A stretch of 64,000 bases of DNA from DATKFM01 sp046154965 (GTDB lineage: Bacteria; Pseudomonadota; Alphaproteobacteria; Dongiales; Dongiaceae): positions 1-64,000 of the forward strand of contig JBJXDY010000021.1 in the NCBI GenBank assembly GCA_046154965.1, read 5' to 3'. This document shows positions 52,456-61,769 of the stretch, piece after piece. The position numbers and the translations under genes were made by a program. Below the pieces are notes generated by a model that saw only the letters and a program-made list of their open reading frames with translations, ran no database searches and was not told where the DNA came from. Position 1 is the first letter of the stretch. Every line of letters begins with the position of its first letter.

Positions 52456-53436
52456 CTAGCTCTGCACCCGGGCGCTGCGGCCATAGACCAGCAGCATGCC
52501 GATGATGACGGCGCCGTAGATAACCTGGCGGTAGGCTTCTTCCATCTGCATCACCGACAGGATGCTCTGCAGCAGGGTGATCAGGATGACGCCGCCGACG
52601 GTACCCAGATACTTGCCGCGTCCGCCGAGGATGTTGGTGCCGCCGAGCACCACTGCGGCGATCGCCGGCAGCAGATAGGGGTCGCCCATCGCCTGATAGG
52701 CCTTGGTCGAATAGCCGGCGAGCAGCACGCCCGCCAACGCCGCCAGCGTGCTGCATAGCGCAAAGCAGGCGATCAGGACGCCCCGGGTGCTTACGCCGGA
52801 GAGATAAGTCGCGCTCTCCCGGTTGCCGAACGCATAGATGTAACGGCCGAACGGCGTGCGGCGAAGCACGAAGACGATAATGAGGCCGATGAGCAGCCAG
52901 ACAAAGAGCACGTTGGGAATGCCGATAGGCGTGCCCAAAATCTCGAACGAGACGCTGCGTTTCACGGCAAGCCAATGCATCAATGGCGTCGCATGGTCCT
53001 GCGGCGCGAAACCACCGGTGTGCAGCACCATCAGGCCCTGTGCCACCGCATTGACGCCCAGCGTGAAGATCATCGAGGGAATGCGCAGATAGGCGACGCC
53101 CAGTCCATTGACGACGCCGAAGATCAATCCACAAAGCATGGCGAACGGCAGGGCAATCGCCGTGCCGGCATCGCCCCACCAACCCGCGGCGGCCGTTGCC
53201 ATCATGCCGCCGACCGTGACGACCCAGGGAACAGACAAATCGATGTGCCCGAGCAGGATCACCAGCATCGCGCCGCTGGCAATGATGCCGAGGAACGAGG
53301 CGACCTGCAGCTGCTGCAGCAAATAGTCGGCGGAGAAGAACCGGTCGTCGATGGCCGTCGCCACCAGCCACAATATGATGATGAAGCTGAAGACGATCAG
53401 GATCGGCAGATCCACGTTCTTGAGAATCTTCTGCAT
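52456..53436 (-). CDS. CUT2-type sugar ABC permease (second subunit)
   Basis: 326 residues, RbsC-like with about eight to ten helices: SMIFTLGVNAVAQGLMVLHT, RRTPFGRYIYAFGNRESATY and GGTNILGGRGKYLGTVGG mark the family. It is the last gene of the operon, three bases after the other permease gene. Two different permeases imply a heterodimeric channel. Confidence 0.9.
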   Translation of the reverse strand: MQKILKNVDLPILIVFSFIIILWLVATAIDDRFFSADYLLQQLQVASFLGIIASGAMLVILLGHIDLSVPWVVTVGGMMATAAAGWWGDAGTAIALPFAMLCGLIFGVVNGLGVAYLRIPSMIFTLGVNAVAQGLMVLHTGGFAPQDHATPLMHWLAVKRSVSFEILGTPIGIPNVLFVWLLIGLIIVFVLRRTPFGRYIYAFGNRESATYLSGVSTRGVLIACFALCSTLAALAGVLLAGYSTKAYQAMGDPYLLPAIAAVVLGGTNILGGRGKYLGTVGGVILITLLQSILSVMQMEEAYRQVIYGAVIIGMLLVYGRSARVQS

Positions 53437-53439
53437 GGC

Positions 53440-54501
53440 CTATGTGAACAGCTCGAGCCGGTTGCGGATGCGGAAGACGCGGGCAGCTCCGAGGCTGACC
53501 GCCAGCAGCAGAATTACGCCATTGAACAAGGGCTGCCAAAGCGGTGGCATATCGAAGACGAAGAGCAGGTCGGCGATGGTGCGCAAGCTGAACGCCCCGA
53601 AAATCGAGCCGATCGCCGAGCCGAACCCGCCGAACAGCGACGTGCCGCCGATCACGACCGCCGCGATGGAATTGAGCGTATAGGTGCCGGCGCTCGGCGC
53701 GCTGGCCTCGCCGGCATAGGTGTAGAAAGTCTGCACCAAGCCGGCGATCGCGCAGAACACGCCTGAGAGGGTGTAGGCCGCAAGCTTTGAGTTGGCAATG
53801 GCGACACCCGAAAGAAAGGCCGCGCCTTCCGCCGAACCTGTCGCATAACAGCCGCGCCCCAACACCGATCTCCGGAAGGGTATCCAGATAAACAACACCA
53901 CGCACAATAGCAGCACGAGCACGGTCGGCACCTTGCCCCACAACAGGCCGGTGACGAAATCCGCCAGCGCGGGATCGACGCCGCCGCCGGGTATCGGGCG
54001 TATGGCAAGAGCGATGCCGTAGTAGATCGCCCCGGTGGCCAGCGTCACGATGATCGGCTGCAAGCGCCCGTACACAACGATGGCGCCGTTCAAGAAGCCC
54101 GCAGCAGCGCCGGCGCAGAGGACGATAAAGACGCCCATCGTGACATCGAACGGCCCGCCAATAACAAGCGTTGAGGCGATGCAATTGGTCATGATGAACA
54201 TGGTGCCGACCGACAGGTCGAGGCCGCGGGTCAGCACCGGCACGGTCTGCGCCATGGCGACAAGCGCCAGCAGCACGGCTTTCACGGCGGCCGTATTCAG
54301 CACGTTCGGCGTGACGTAGGCGGGGCTATAGACATAGGTTTCGACATCCGATGGGAATGCCGCGTTCAGCCCGTCCATCATCGCTGCAATCAGCGTGCCT
54401 ACCGGTGGTACGCCGAAATAGACGGCGAACATCAGCAGGCAGAGCCCGACTCCCAGGAAATAGGCATTATTCGCCGCGACCCAGAGTTTGAGAGATTTCA
54501 C
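53440..54501 (-). CDS. CUT2-type sugar ABC permease (first subunit)
   Basis: 353 residues, GTG start at 54501. RbsC-like: LDLSVGTMFIMTNCIASTLV, LQPIIVTLATGAIYYGIALA and GGTSLFGGFGSAIGSIFG. The GTG overlaps a TGA that closes the ancestral reading frame of the ATPase upstream (GTGA), which shows the two genes were once coupled. The intervening TAG at 54579 now ends the ATPase 77 bases earlier. Confidence 0.9.
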   Translation of the reverse strand: MKSLKLWVAANNAYFLGVGLCLLMFAVYFGVPPVGTLIAAMMDGLNAAFPSDVETYVYSPAYVTPNVLNTAAVKAVLLALVAMAQTVPVLTRGLDLSVGTMFIMTNCIASTLVIGGPFDVTMGVFIVLCAGAAAGFLNGAIVVYGRLQPIIVTLATGAIYYGIALAIRPIPGGGVDPALADFVTGLLWGKVPTVLVLLLCVVLFIWIPFRRSVLGRGCYATGSAEGAAFLSGVAIANSKLAAYTLSGVFCAIAGLVQTFYTYAGEASAPSAGTYTLNSIAAVVIGGTSLFGGFGSAIGSIFGAFSLRTIADLLFVFDMPPLWQPLFNGVILLLAVSLGAARVFRIRNRLELFT

Positions 54502-54578
54502 GCTGCAGCGCCCCCCGGCTGTAGATTCCGTTCGACCGGCAGATTGAGCGAGCTGGCGACGAAGTTGTTCTCGTTGAT

Positions 54579-56042
<1,464 letters not shown>

Positions 56043-56100
56043 GGTCGAACCCGCTATGGATCAAAGCCAGAGTCCCGATCCCGGACTGCCGCATAGACTC

Positions 56101-56138
56101 GCGGCCCTCACGGTTCGTTGTCAGACCATGAGGGCCGC
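56101..56138 (-). other. Intercistronic stem-loop after the second CUT2 binding-protein gene
   Basis: A perfect 10-bp stem (GCGGCCCTCA / TGAGGGCCGC) with an 18-base loop and no T run. It lies between the binding-protein gene and the ATPase gene. Role inferred as 3' mRNA protection or partial termination. Confidence 0.6.
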
Positions 56139-56174
56139 TTGCTTATGCACAACAATCAGGCCGATGAGACGGGC

Positions 56175-57404
56175 TTATTGATCCGCTTCCGACTTCGCCA
56201 TGATTTCCGTCGCCTTGATGTTGACGTTGCAAGGCGGGAACTCGTTCGGCGTGAAGAAGTTATCGGTCAGGTCCGGGTAGTAGTTGTCGCCGGCCTTGAA
56301 GTTCGGCGACTCGACATACGGAATCGGAACCGAAATGTACTGCGGCATCGGCTCGCCCTTGAGGGCATGGATCGCGGCTTTGATGGAGATCGCGACCAGG
56401 CCCGGCGACTGGCCGGCCGAAGCGCAGAGCAGGCCGTCTTTCTCATGCTCGGCGCACAGCTTGCGGAAACCGTTCTCCGCCTCGCCCGACACCGGGATGA
56501 AAGGATGGCTGGCATCCATCAGCGCGCGCACGGCGCCGGTGGAACCGCCCTGAACGAACATGCCGTCGAACTTCTTGTGAACGGCCACTGCGTCGGCAAC
56601 CACCTTCTGTGCCGTGCCGTCGTCCCAGTTGCCGACCACTTCGATGATCTCGAACGTGTTGCCGGAGGCTTCCATGATCTCGCGGAAGCCCAGATGGCGG
56701 TCGCGATCCACCGAGTTGCCCGGCAGGCCGCGCACCTCCAGGATCTTGCCGGTCTTGGCGGGGATGTTCTTCACCAGCCAGCGGCCCATCTGGCGGCCCA
56801 TCTCCAGCTGGTCTTCGTTGACTTGCATCACGTCCTTGCTGTCGGTGACGTTGTCAAACGGCACCAGCACGACGCCGGCTTCATTGGCGCGCTTTATCAC
56901 CGGTTCGAACGCCGTCGGGTTCACCGCGATGGTGACGATCGCGTCGTAGCCGGAGTTGATGAAGTTGTCGATGGCGGCGATCTGGGCCGCCACGTCCGTG
57001 CCAGTGCTGACGACCTTCAACTCCTTCACGTCCGGCTTCACATCGGCCGCTTCGACGAACGCCTTGGCGGTCTTGATCATCTGAATGCGCCAGGTGTTGC
57101 CGACAAAGCCATTGGCCAGCGCGATACGGTACGGCCCATCCTTCTTCGCCCACTGGAAGAACTTGGTGTCGGCCGCATAGGGCTTGAAGCATTCCGGCAA
57201 CATGCTCGGCCCCGCGACGGTCTGCGGCCCCTTCGTTGCCGGCACTGCGGCGGTTGTCGTCGCGGCCGGCTCGGCGGTCGTCGCCGGCGCTTCGGCCGTC
57301 GGCGCGGCCTGCTCTGGCGCCTTGCCTTTGTATATCAACCAACCGCCGATCGCGATGACTGCGACAATCACCACGCCGATCAGTGTTTTCATTTGACTGC
57401 TCAT
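56175..57404 (-). CDS. Sugar-binding protein with uncleaved-looking N-terminal anchor (second CUT2 system)
   Basis: 409 residues. Residues 6-24 (KTLIGVVIVAVIAIGGWLIY) form a single hydrophobic helix without a clear signal-peptidase site or lipobox. About 40 residues of alanine, proline and threonine follow as a linker, then a Peripla_BP_4 domain (YRIALANGFVGNTWRIQMIK, YDAIVTIAVNPTAFEPVI, GVVLVPFDNVT, EVRGLPGNSVDRDRHLGF, GMFVQGGSTGAVRAL). This suggests a binding protein tethered to the inner membrane. It is the first gene of the operon and follows the LacI-family gene by 248 bases. Confidence 0.87.
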   Translation of the reverse strand: MSSQMKTLIGVVIVAVIAIGGWLIYKGKAPEQAAPTAEAPATTAEPAATTTAAVPATKGPQTVAGPSMLPECFKPYAADTKFFQWAKKDGPYRIALANGFVGNTWRIQMIKTAKAFVEAADVKPDVKELKVVSTGTDVAAQIAAIDNFINSGYDAIVTIAVNPTAFEPVIKRANEAGVVLVPFDNVTDSKDVMQVNEDQLEMGRQMGRWLVKNIPAKTGKILEVRGLPGNSVDRDRHLGFREIMEASGNTFEIIEVVGNWDDGTAQKVVADAVAVHKKFDGMFVQGGSTGAVRALMDASHPFIPVSGEAENGFRKLCAEHEKDGLLCASAGQSPGLVAISIKAAIHALKGEPMPQYISVPIPYVESPNFKAGDNYYPDLTDNFFTPNEFPPCNVNIKATEIMAKSEADQ

Positions 57405-57541
57405 CTCCAGCGTTCCTCCCTCGCGTTAGGCTGGCAAATTCCGGGCGGTAGCGTTGCCTTCTCGCGCTAGGCCCGTCAATTGTTTTAATTGTCTGATGAT
57501 TGCAATGTGCACGCATCTCAGCCATCGTGACAAGACCGCTG

Positions 57542-57576
57542 TGCTGCAATGCAGCAATACTCGAATCGGCCGATTC
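57542..57576. promoter_or_regulatory. Two adjacent palindromes upstream of the second CUT2 operon
   Basis: TGCTGCAATGCAGCA (57542-57556) has perfect 7-bp arms and GAATCGGCCGATTC (57563-57576) is a perfect 14-bp palindrome. They lie about 140-170 bases before the binding-protein start and just after the LacI-family gene. They are candidate regulator sites. Confidence 0.45.
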
Positions 57577-57652
57577 CTGCTGCTGTGAGACAGCCCGGGC
57601 AATATCAGCGTCGGCCGGGAGTTGCCGGCGCGGGAGTGCAGTCCTTCGCCGC

Positions 57653-58663
57653 TCAGCCGCGATAGGGCGCGCAGGAGTCGCGCACGTTCAGCGTCGGCTG
57701 CATGACGACGCGGTGCGGCGGATCCTCGGTCGCGCCCGATAGCCTGTCGCTCAGCAGGCGCACCGCTTCCGCGCCCATCTCCGCCATCGGCTGGCTCACC
57801 GTCGTGAGGCGCGGGCGGAAAGCATTCACCCAGATGAAATCGTCCATGGAGACGACCGAAACATCCGCCGGGCAGTTGAGCCCCGCTTCCGCAATGGCGC
57901 GCATCAGGCCGATCAGCATGAGGTTGTTGGCGACGAAAAATGCCGACGGCCTTCCCGGCTGCCGCAGAATCTCGCGCGCGACCGAGAAGGCGCGGTCCTC
58001 GCGATAATCGCCGGAGCGTATATGCTGAGGATCGGGCGTCAGGCCCCGCGACGTCATTGCCTGCATGAAGCCGGCATGGCGATCGGCGCCGGTGGAGACA
58101 TGGCGCGGCCCGGTTATCGCGCCGATCCGGCGGTGGCCGAGATCGAGGATGTAGTTCGTCGCCTGGAGCGCCGCGGACACATTGTCCAGCGACACCGAAT
58201 CGGTCGGCCAGGATTCGACCACGCGATCGATCAGCACGGTCGGCGCAGGCAGCGTGATCGCATCGTAAGATTGATAGGCCGCCGGCTCGCCGCAGGGTGC
58301 CAGGATCAGGCCGTCGCAGCGGCGCGCCCGGATGCGGCGCAGATACTGCCGCTCCAGGTCGAGGCGCTCGTCGCTGTTGCAGAGCATCAGCGAGTAGCCG
58401 CGAGCGTCCGCGGCGGTCTCCACTGCGTTGATCAGGCTGGTGAAGAACGGGTTGGTCACGTCGGCGACGACGAGCGCCAGCAATCCCGTGCGCCCCTTCT
58501 TCAGGCTTTGCGCGACGGCCGACGGCGCATAGTCCAGCCGGTCCACCGCCGCCAGCACGCGGACGCGCAGATCGGGACTGACGTAGGCGCTGTTGTTCAA
58601 CGTCGCCGAAACAGTCGCCGTTGATACCTGCGCCTCCCGGGCGACATCCTTGATCGTAGCCAT
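57653..58663 (-). CDS. LacI-family transcriptional regulator
   Basis: 336 residues. HTH ATIKDVAREAQVSTATVSAT and hinge region VRVLAAVDRLDYAPSAVAQS, then the periplasmic-binding-like effector domain (LLALVVADVTNPFFTSLINA, GAITGPRHVSTGADRHAGF, SVVSMDDFIWVNAFRPRLTT). It lies between a KdgK-like kinase and a CUT2 operon on the same strand and probably controls both. A palindrome with central CG stands 11 bases before its start. Confidence 0.93.
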   Translation of the reverse strand: MATIKDVAREAQVSTATVSATLNNSAYVSPDLRVRVLAAVDRLDYAPSAVAQSLKKGRTGLLALVVADVTNPFFTSLINAVETAADARGYSLMLCNSDERLDLERQYLRRIRARRCDGLILAPCGEPAAYQSYDAITLPAPTVLIDRVVESWPTDSVSLDNVSAALQATNYILDLGHRRIGAITGPRHVSTGADRHAGFMQAMTSRGLTPDPQHIRSGDYREDRAFSVAREILRQPGRPSAFFVANNLMLIGLMRAIAEAGLNCPADVSVVSMDDFIWVNAFRPRLTTVSQPMAEMGAEAVRLLSDRLSGATEDPPHRVVMQPTLNVRDSCAPYRG

Positions 58664-58673
58664 AGGGTCCTCC

Positions 58674-58689
58674 AGCGAAACGGTTCGCT
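58674..58689. promoter_or_regulatory. LacI-family operator, probable autoregulation
   Basis: AGCGAAACGGTTCGCT is a 16-bp near-perfect palindrome (one mismatched pair) with the central CG characteristic of LacI-family operators (GAAACG-type half). It lies 11 bases before the regulator start. Confidence 0.65.
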
Positions 58690-58760
58690 AGCAGATCTGC
58701 AGCGAATAGTGCGATTCTCCTGCGCTCCGTAGCTTTCGTTACGCCGGAAAGATCAAGCTT

Positions 58761-58777
58761 GGCAAATCGATTTTGCC
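58761..58777. promoter_or_regulatory. Second CG-centred palindrome upstream of the LacI-family gene
   Basis: GGCAAATCGATTTTGCC is palindromic apart from one extra T, again around a central CG. It lies 31 bases from the kdgK-like stop and 98 bases before the regulator start. Confidence 0.4.
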
Positions 58778-58807
58778 GAACGGCGCGGCTGAGGGAGGCG
58801 CGTCGGC

Positions 58808-59746
58808 TCACAGATGGAATTCCGCCATGGCGGCGCGCGGGATGATCGCGCCGGGATGCTGCACGACGATGGCCGCGAGTTCGTTGCCTTTCCGCGCGGC
58901 CGCCAGGGGATCGGCGCCGCTCAGGCGGGCCGCGAGATAGGCGGCGTTGAAGGAATCGCCGGCGGCCGTGGTGTCAACAGGCTGGGGCACGGCCACGGCA
59001 GCGACGTTCCTGGCCGTCGATCCGGCGCTGACATAGCAGCCCTGCTCGCCGAGCTTCACCGCGACCTCCGCCACACCCAGCGCCCGCAGCCGCGCCGCGC
59101 ATTGGTCCGGCGTGGCGTCGCCATAGAGCTTCTGCTCGTCGTCAAGCGTTGGCAGGCCGATGGTGGCGCGGCGCCAGGCCTGGACCATCCATTGCCGGGC
59201 GTCGTTGACCGAGTGCCAGCCCGCCGGCCGGTAGTTGCTGTCGAAGGCCACCTGGGCGCCGTGGCCGCGGGCGTCGTCGAGCATGGCCAGCAGGCTGCGG
59301 CGCTGACCGTCGTCGAGGATCGAGAGGGTGATCGCCGAGAAATAGATACAGCCGGCGGCGGCGACGCTGTCCTGCAGGGCTTCGGCGCGGCCGTCCTTCA
59401 GCATGTCCCGCGCCGCCGCCGCCGAGCGGAAATAGGAGAAGCTGCGCTCGCCCGCCGCATTGGTGCGGATGATGTAGAGCCCCGGCAGCCGGCCGGGCAG
59501 CCGCGCCACCAGCCCGGTATCGATGCCCTCCGCCTTCCAGGCCGCGATCATGCGCTCGCTATAGACATCGTCTCCCAGGGCCGTCAGGTAGGACACCTGG
59601 AGACCGGAGGCCGCGCCAAGCCGGCTCAGGTAGAGCGCGGTGTTCAGCGTGTCGCCGCCGAAGCCCAGGGTGAGGTTCTCGTCATCCCGATGGCGCAGCT
59701 CCATCATGCATTCGCCGATGGAGATGATGTGCTTGCGTGCGGTCAT
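58808..59746 (-). CDS. kdgK: PfkB-family sugar kinase, 2-keto-3-deoxygluconate kinase-like
   Basis: 312 residues. SIGECMMELRHRDDENLTLG at the start and FGGDTLNTALYLSRLG match KdgK. The anion-hole/catalytic motif is TTAAGDSFNAAYLAARL with the base aspartate. YFSAITLSIL and DSNYRPAGW are also typical. It phosphorylates 2-keto-3-deoxygluconate (or galactonate) to the 6-phosphate of the Entner-Doudoroff route. The symbol is by similarity of motifs. Confidence 0.85.
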   Translation of the reverse strand: MTARKHIISIGECMMELRHRDDENLTLGFGGDTLNTALYLSRLGAASGLQVSYLTALGDDVYSERMIAAWKAEGIDTGLVARLPGRLPGLYIIRTNAAGERSFSYFRSAAAARDMLKDGRAEALQDSVAAAGCIYFSAITLSILDDGQRRSLLAMLDDARGHGAQVAFDSNYRPAGWHSVNDARQWMVQAWRRATIGLPTLDDEQKLYGDATPDQCAARLRALGVAEVAVKLGEQGCYVSAGSTARNVAAVAVPQPVDTTAAGDSFNAAYLAARLSGADPLAAARKGNELAAIVVQHPGAIIPRAAMAEFHL

Positions 59747-59829
59747 ACGGGACTATGGCCTTCGAGCGTGCCAAAGCGGTGCATAGGGTGACGCACCTGT
59801 GATCTAGGGCATCGCAACCCACCAATAGT

Positions 59830-59907
59830 GTCATCCCCGTGAAAGCGGGGACCCAGGGGTTGCAGCGCGCTCTGCCTCTCCTGGGTCCCCGCTTTCGCGG
59901 GGATGAC
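59830..59907. repeat. REP-like palindrome (28-bp arms)
   Basis: Arms at 59830-59857 and 59880-59907 start with GTCATCCCCG and are complementary over 28 bp with one mismatch; the loop is 22 bases. Each arm itself contains a smaller palindrome (CCCCG-GAAAG-CGGGG). The outer GTCATCCC end is shared with the element at 23946-23991. No transposase is near. Confidence 0.85.
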
Positions 59908-59957
59908 AAGTGGGGGGAGCGTTGTCGCTGGCAGCTCCATCCCGCGAGGTTTCCAGC

Positions 59958-60237
59958 GGCGGGGCCAATCCAAGCGATGAACCCCATGTCCAGCGGGGAA
60001 TGGCCGCAGAACAACCCTCGGCCTCGTCCAGCGGGGAGCGACAAGGGAAGGCGAAACGCAAAGGCGCAAGGACGCAAAGAAGGCCTGCGGCTTGCAATGA
60101 CCGTACCCGTCTTCTCTCTGCGCCTTGGCGTCCTTGCGGTTCATTCTCTTAACAACCTTCTTGTCTGGGCTCGGCGTCCAGCGGGAAGACAAATCCGTTC
60201 GATGGACCCCATGCCAAGCGAGAAACAGGTTCGGCGC
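59958..60237. repeat. Block of short direct and inverted repeats
   Basis: CCAGCGGG recurs near 59993, 60028 and 60179. GCGATGAACCCCATGTCCAG near 59976 is echoed by TCGATGGACCCCATGCCAAG near 60199. Between them (60052-60148) a CGCAAAGGCGCAAGGACGC stretch faces a related complement (GCGCCTTGGCGTCCTTGCGG). The whole 59750-60400 gap has no supported gene. The structure looks like decayed or mobile repeats. Confidence 0.55.
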
Positions 60238-60404
60238 TGGACAAAGCGCAGTGGAAGCCATGACCTATGCGGGGTCGTTCTCCGAACCCATTTGACGGCG
60301 AGAAGATATCGTTCCCGAAGAAAAAAGAACTACGCATTATGCGTTATTTCTGACGGAATGTCAAGCTGCCCGCGCCAAGGGCTGCTCCAGCGCATTGTGC
60401 GATC

Positions 60405-60848
60405 TCAGAGCAGCCCCAGGTTCTTCAAATCCGCCAGCATCTCCTCCGAGGGCTGACCGCGGCTCTTGCCGCTGGCGCGCTTCCCCGCATCCGGCGGCGC
60501 GTCGGCGGGGTCGAAGTAGCGCCAGCCTTGGAAGGCGCGGAAGGAGCGGAGGGCGGTAGGGATCAGCGGCGGGTCGAGGACGATGGCGCAATAGGGCTGG
60601 CCTTCATCATCGATGCGCTGGTCGAGGTCGAGGATGCGCTGGCGGGCGCGGATGAAGCCCTTGATGACCCAATAGATCGAGCCGCCGTCCAAGACCTCGG
60701 CCTTTTTCTTCGGCATCATGCGGGTCCAGTGGAAGAGTTCCGGCTTCTGCCGCTTCTTGCGCTTCTTCTCCAGGATCTCTTCCTGCCATTCGCGCAGGCT
60801 TTCCACACTCTCGCTTCCGACGGAGAGCTTGATCATATGCAGTGTCAC
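60405..60848 (-). CDS. DUF1489 family protein
   Basis: 147 residues, a full-length DUF1489 member: MIKLSVGSESVESLREWQ, LFHWTRMMPKKKAEVLDGGS, IYWVIKGFIRARQRILDL and FQGWRYFDPADAP. The family is nearly confined to alphaproteobacteria and has no known function. It is cotranscribed after the HMG-CoA lyase gene (15-base gap), a common neighbourhood by chance or because of read-through. Confidence 0.9.
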   Translation of the reverse strand: MTLHMIKLSVGSESVESLREWQEEILEKKRKKRQKPELFHWTRMMPKKKAEVLDGGSIYWVIKGFIRARQRILDLDQRIDDEGQPYCAIVLDPPLIPTALRSFRAFQGWRYFDPADAPPDAGKRASGKSRGQPSEEMLADLKNLGLL

Positions 60849-60863
60849 GGTGCCGGCGTCTCC

Positions 60864-61769
60864 TCAGGCTGATTTCTTCTTCCCGGCCAGCGCCTGCGCC
60901 ACTTTCGACGCGGGCGCGCGGCCGAGCTCTTTGCATATATAGGCCCCGGCATCGGCCAGCGCCGCCAGATCGACGCCCGACTCGATGCCCAGGCCATTGA
61001 GCATATACAACACATCCTCGCTCGCCACATTTCCGGAGGCGCCCGCGGCGTAAGGACAGCCGCCGAGGCCGGCCACAGATGAATCCACCGTGGCAATGCC
61101 GGCTTCCAAGGCCGCGAGAATATTGGCCAACGCCTGGCCGTAGGTGTCGTGGAAATGCACCGCCAGCCGGCCGCGGGGCACGACGGCGGCCACCGCCTCG
61201 ATCATCCGCTCCGCCTTCGCCGGCGTGCCCACGCCGATCGTGTCGCCGAGCGAGATTTCATAGCAGCCCAGCGCCGCAAGCCGTTGGGCGACATGGGCGA
61301 CTTTGCCCGGCGCGATCTCGCCCTCGTACGGACAGCCGAGCACGCAGGAGACATAGCCGCGGACGCGAATTCCCGCCGCCGTTGCGGCTTCGCAGACCGG
61401 CGCGAACCGATCCAGGCTCTCATCGATCGAGCAGTTGATGTTCTTTTGCGAGAACGACTCTGAAGCCGCGCCAAAGACGGCGATTTCTTCCACGCGGGAT
61501 GCCTTGGCGGCCTCGAAACCCTTCATGTTCGGCACCAGCACGGGATAGCTGACGCCGGGCAGGCGCTTGATGCCCGCCAGTACCTGGGCCGTATCCGCCA
61601 TCTGCGGCACCCATTTCGGCGAGACGAAGCTGCCGGCCTCGATGGCCTTCAGTCCGGCGCGGCCCAGCCGGTCGATTAACTCGATCTTGACGGCGGCCGG
61701 CACGGTCCCGGCCTCGTTCTGCAGACCGTCGCGCGGCCCGACCTCGACCATGCGTACCCGCCGGCTCAA
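60864..61769 (-). CDS. Hydroxymethylglutaryl-CoA lyase
   Basis: 301 residues. HMGL family: VRMVEVGPRDGLQNE with the catalytic R-D, FHDTYGQALANILAAL with metal-binding H, and signature GLGGCPYAAGASGNVASED with the catalytic cysteine. It splits HMG-CoA into acetoacetate and acetyl-CoA, the last step of leucine breakdown (LiuE/MvaB). The start overlaps the carboxylase gene by four bases. Confidence 0.95.
   Translation of the reverse strand: MSRRVRMVEVGPRDGLQNEAGTVPAAVKIELIDRLGRAGLKAIEAGSFVSPKWVPQMADTAQVLAGIKRLPGVSYPVLVPNMKGFEAAKASRVEEIAVFGAASESFSQKNINCSIDESLDRFAPVCEAATAAGIRVRGYVSCVLGCPYEGEIAPGKVAHVAQRLAALGCYEISLGDTIGVGTPAKAERMIEAVAAVVPRGRLAVHFHDTYGQALANILAALEAGIATVDSSVAGLGGCPYAAGASGNVASEDVLYMLNGLGIESGVDLAALADAGAYICKELGRAPASKVAQALAGKKKSA

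Noticed and set aside
60333..60345. ACGCATTATGCGT palindrome with a nearby T-rich run on the minus strand as terminator of the DUF1489 gene
   Set aside because: The usable stem is only about 4 bp and the T run is displaced by several bases; too weak.
59839..60456. Plus-strand open frame over the repeat block as a small protein
   Set aside because: It translates REP-like palindromes and short repeats; no RBS and no conserved motif.
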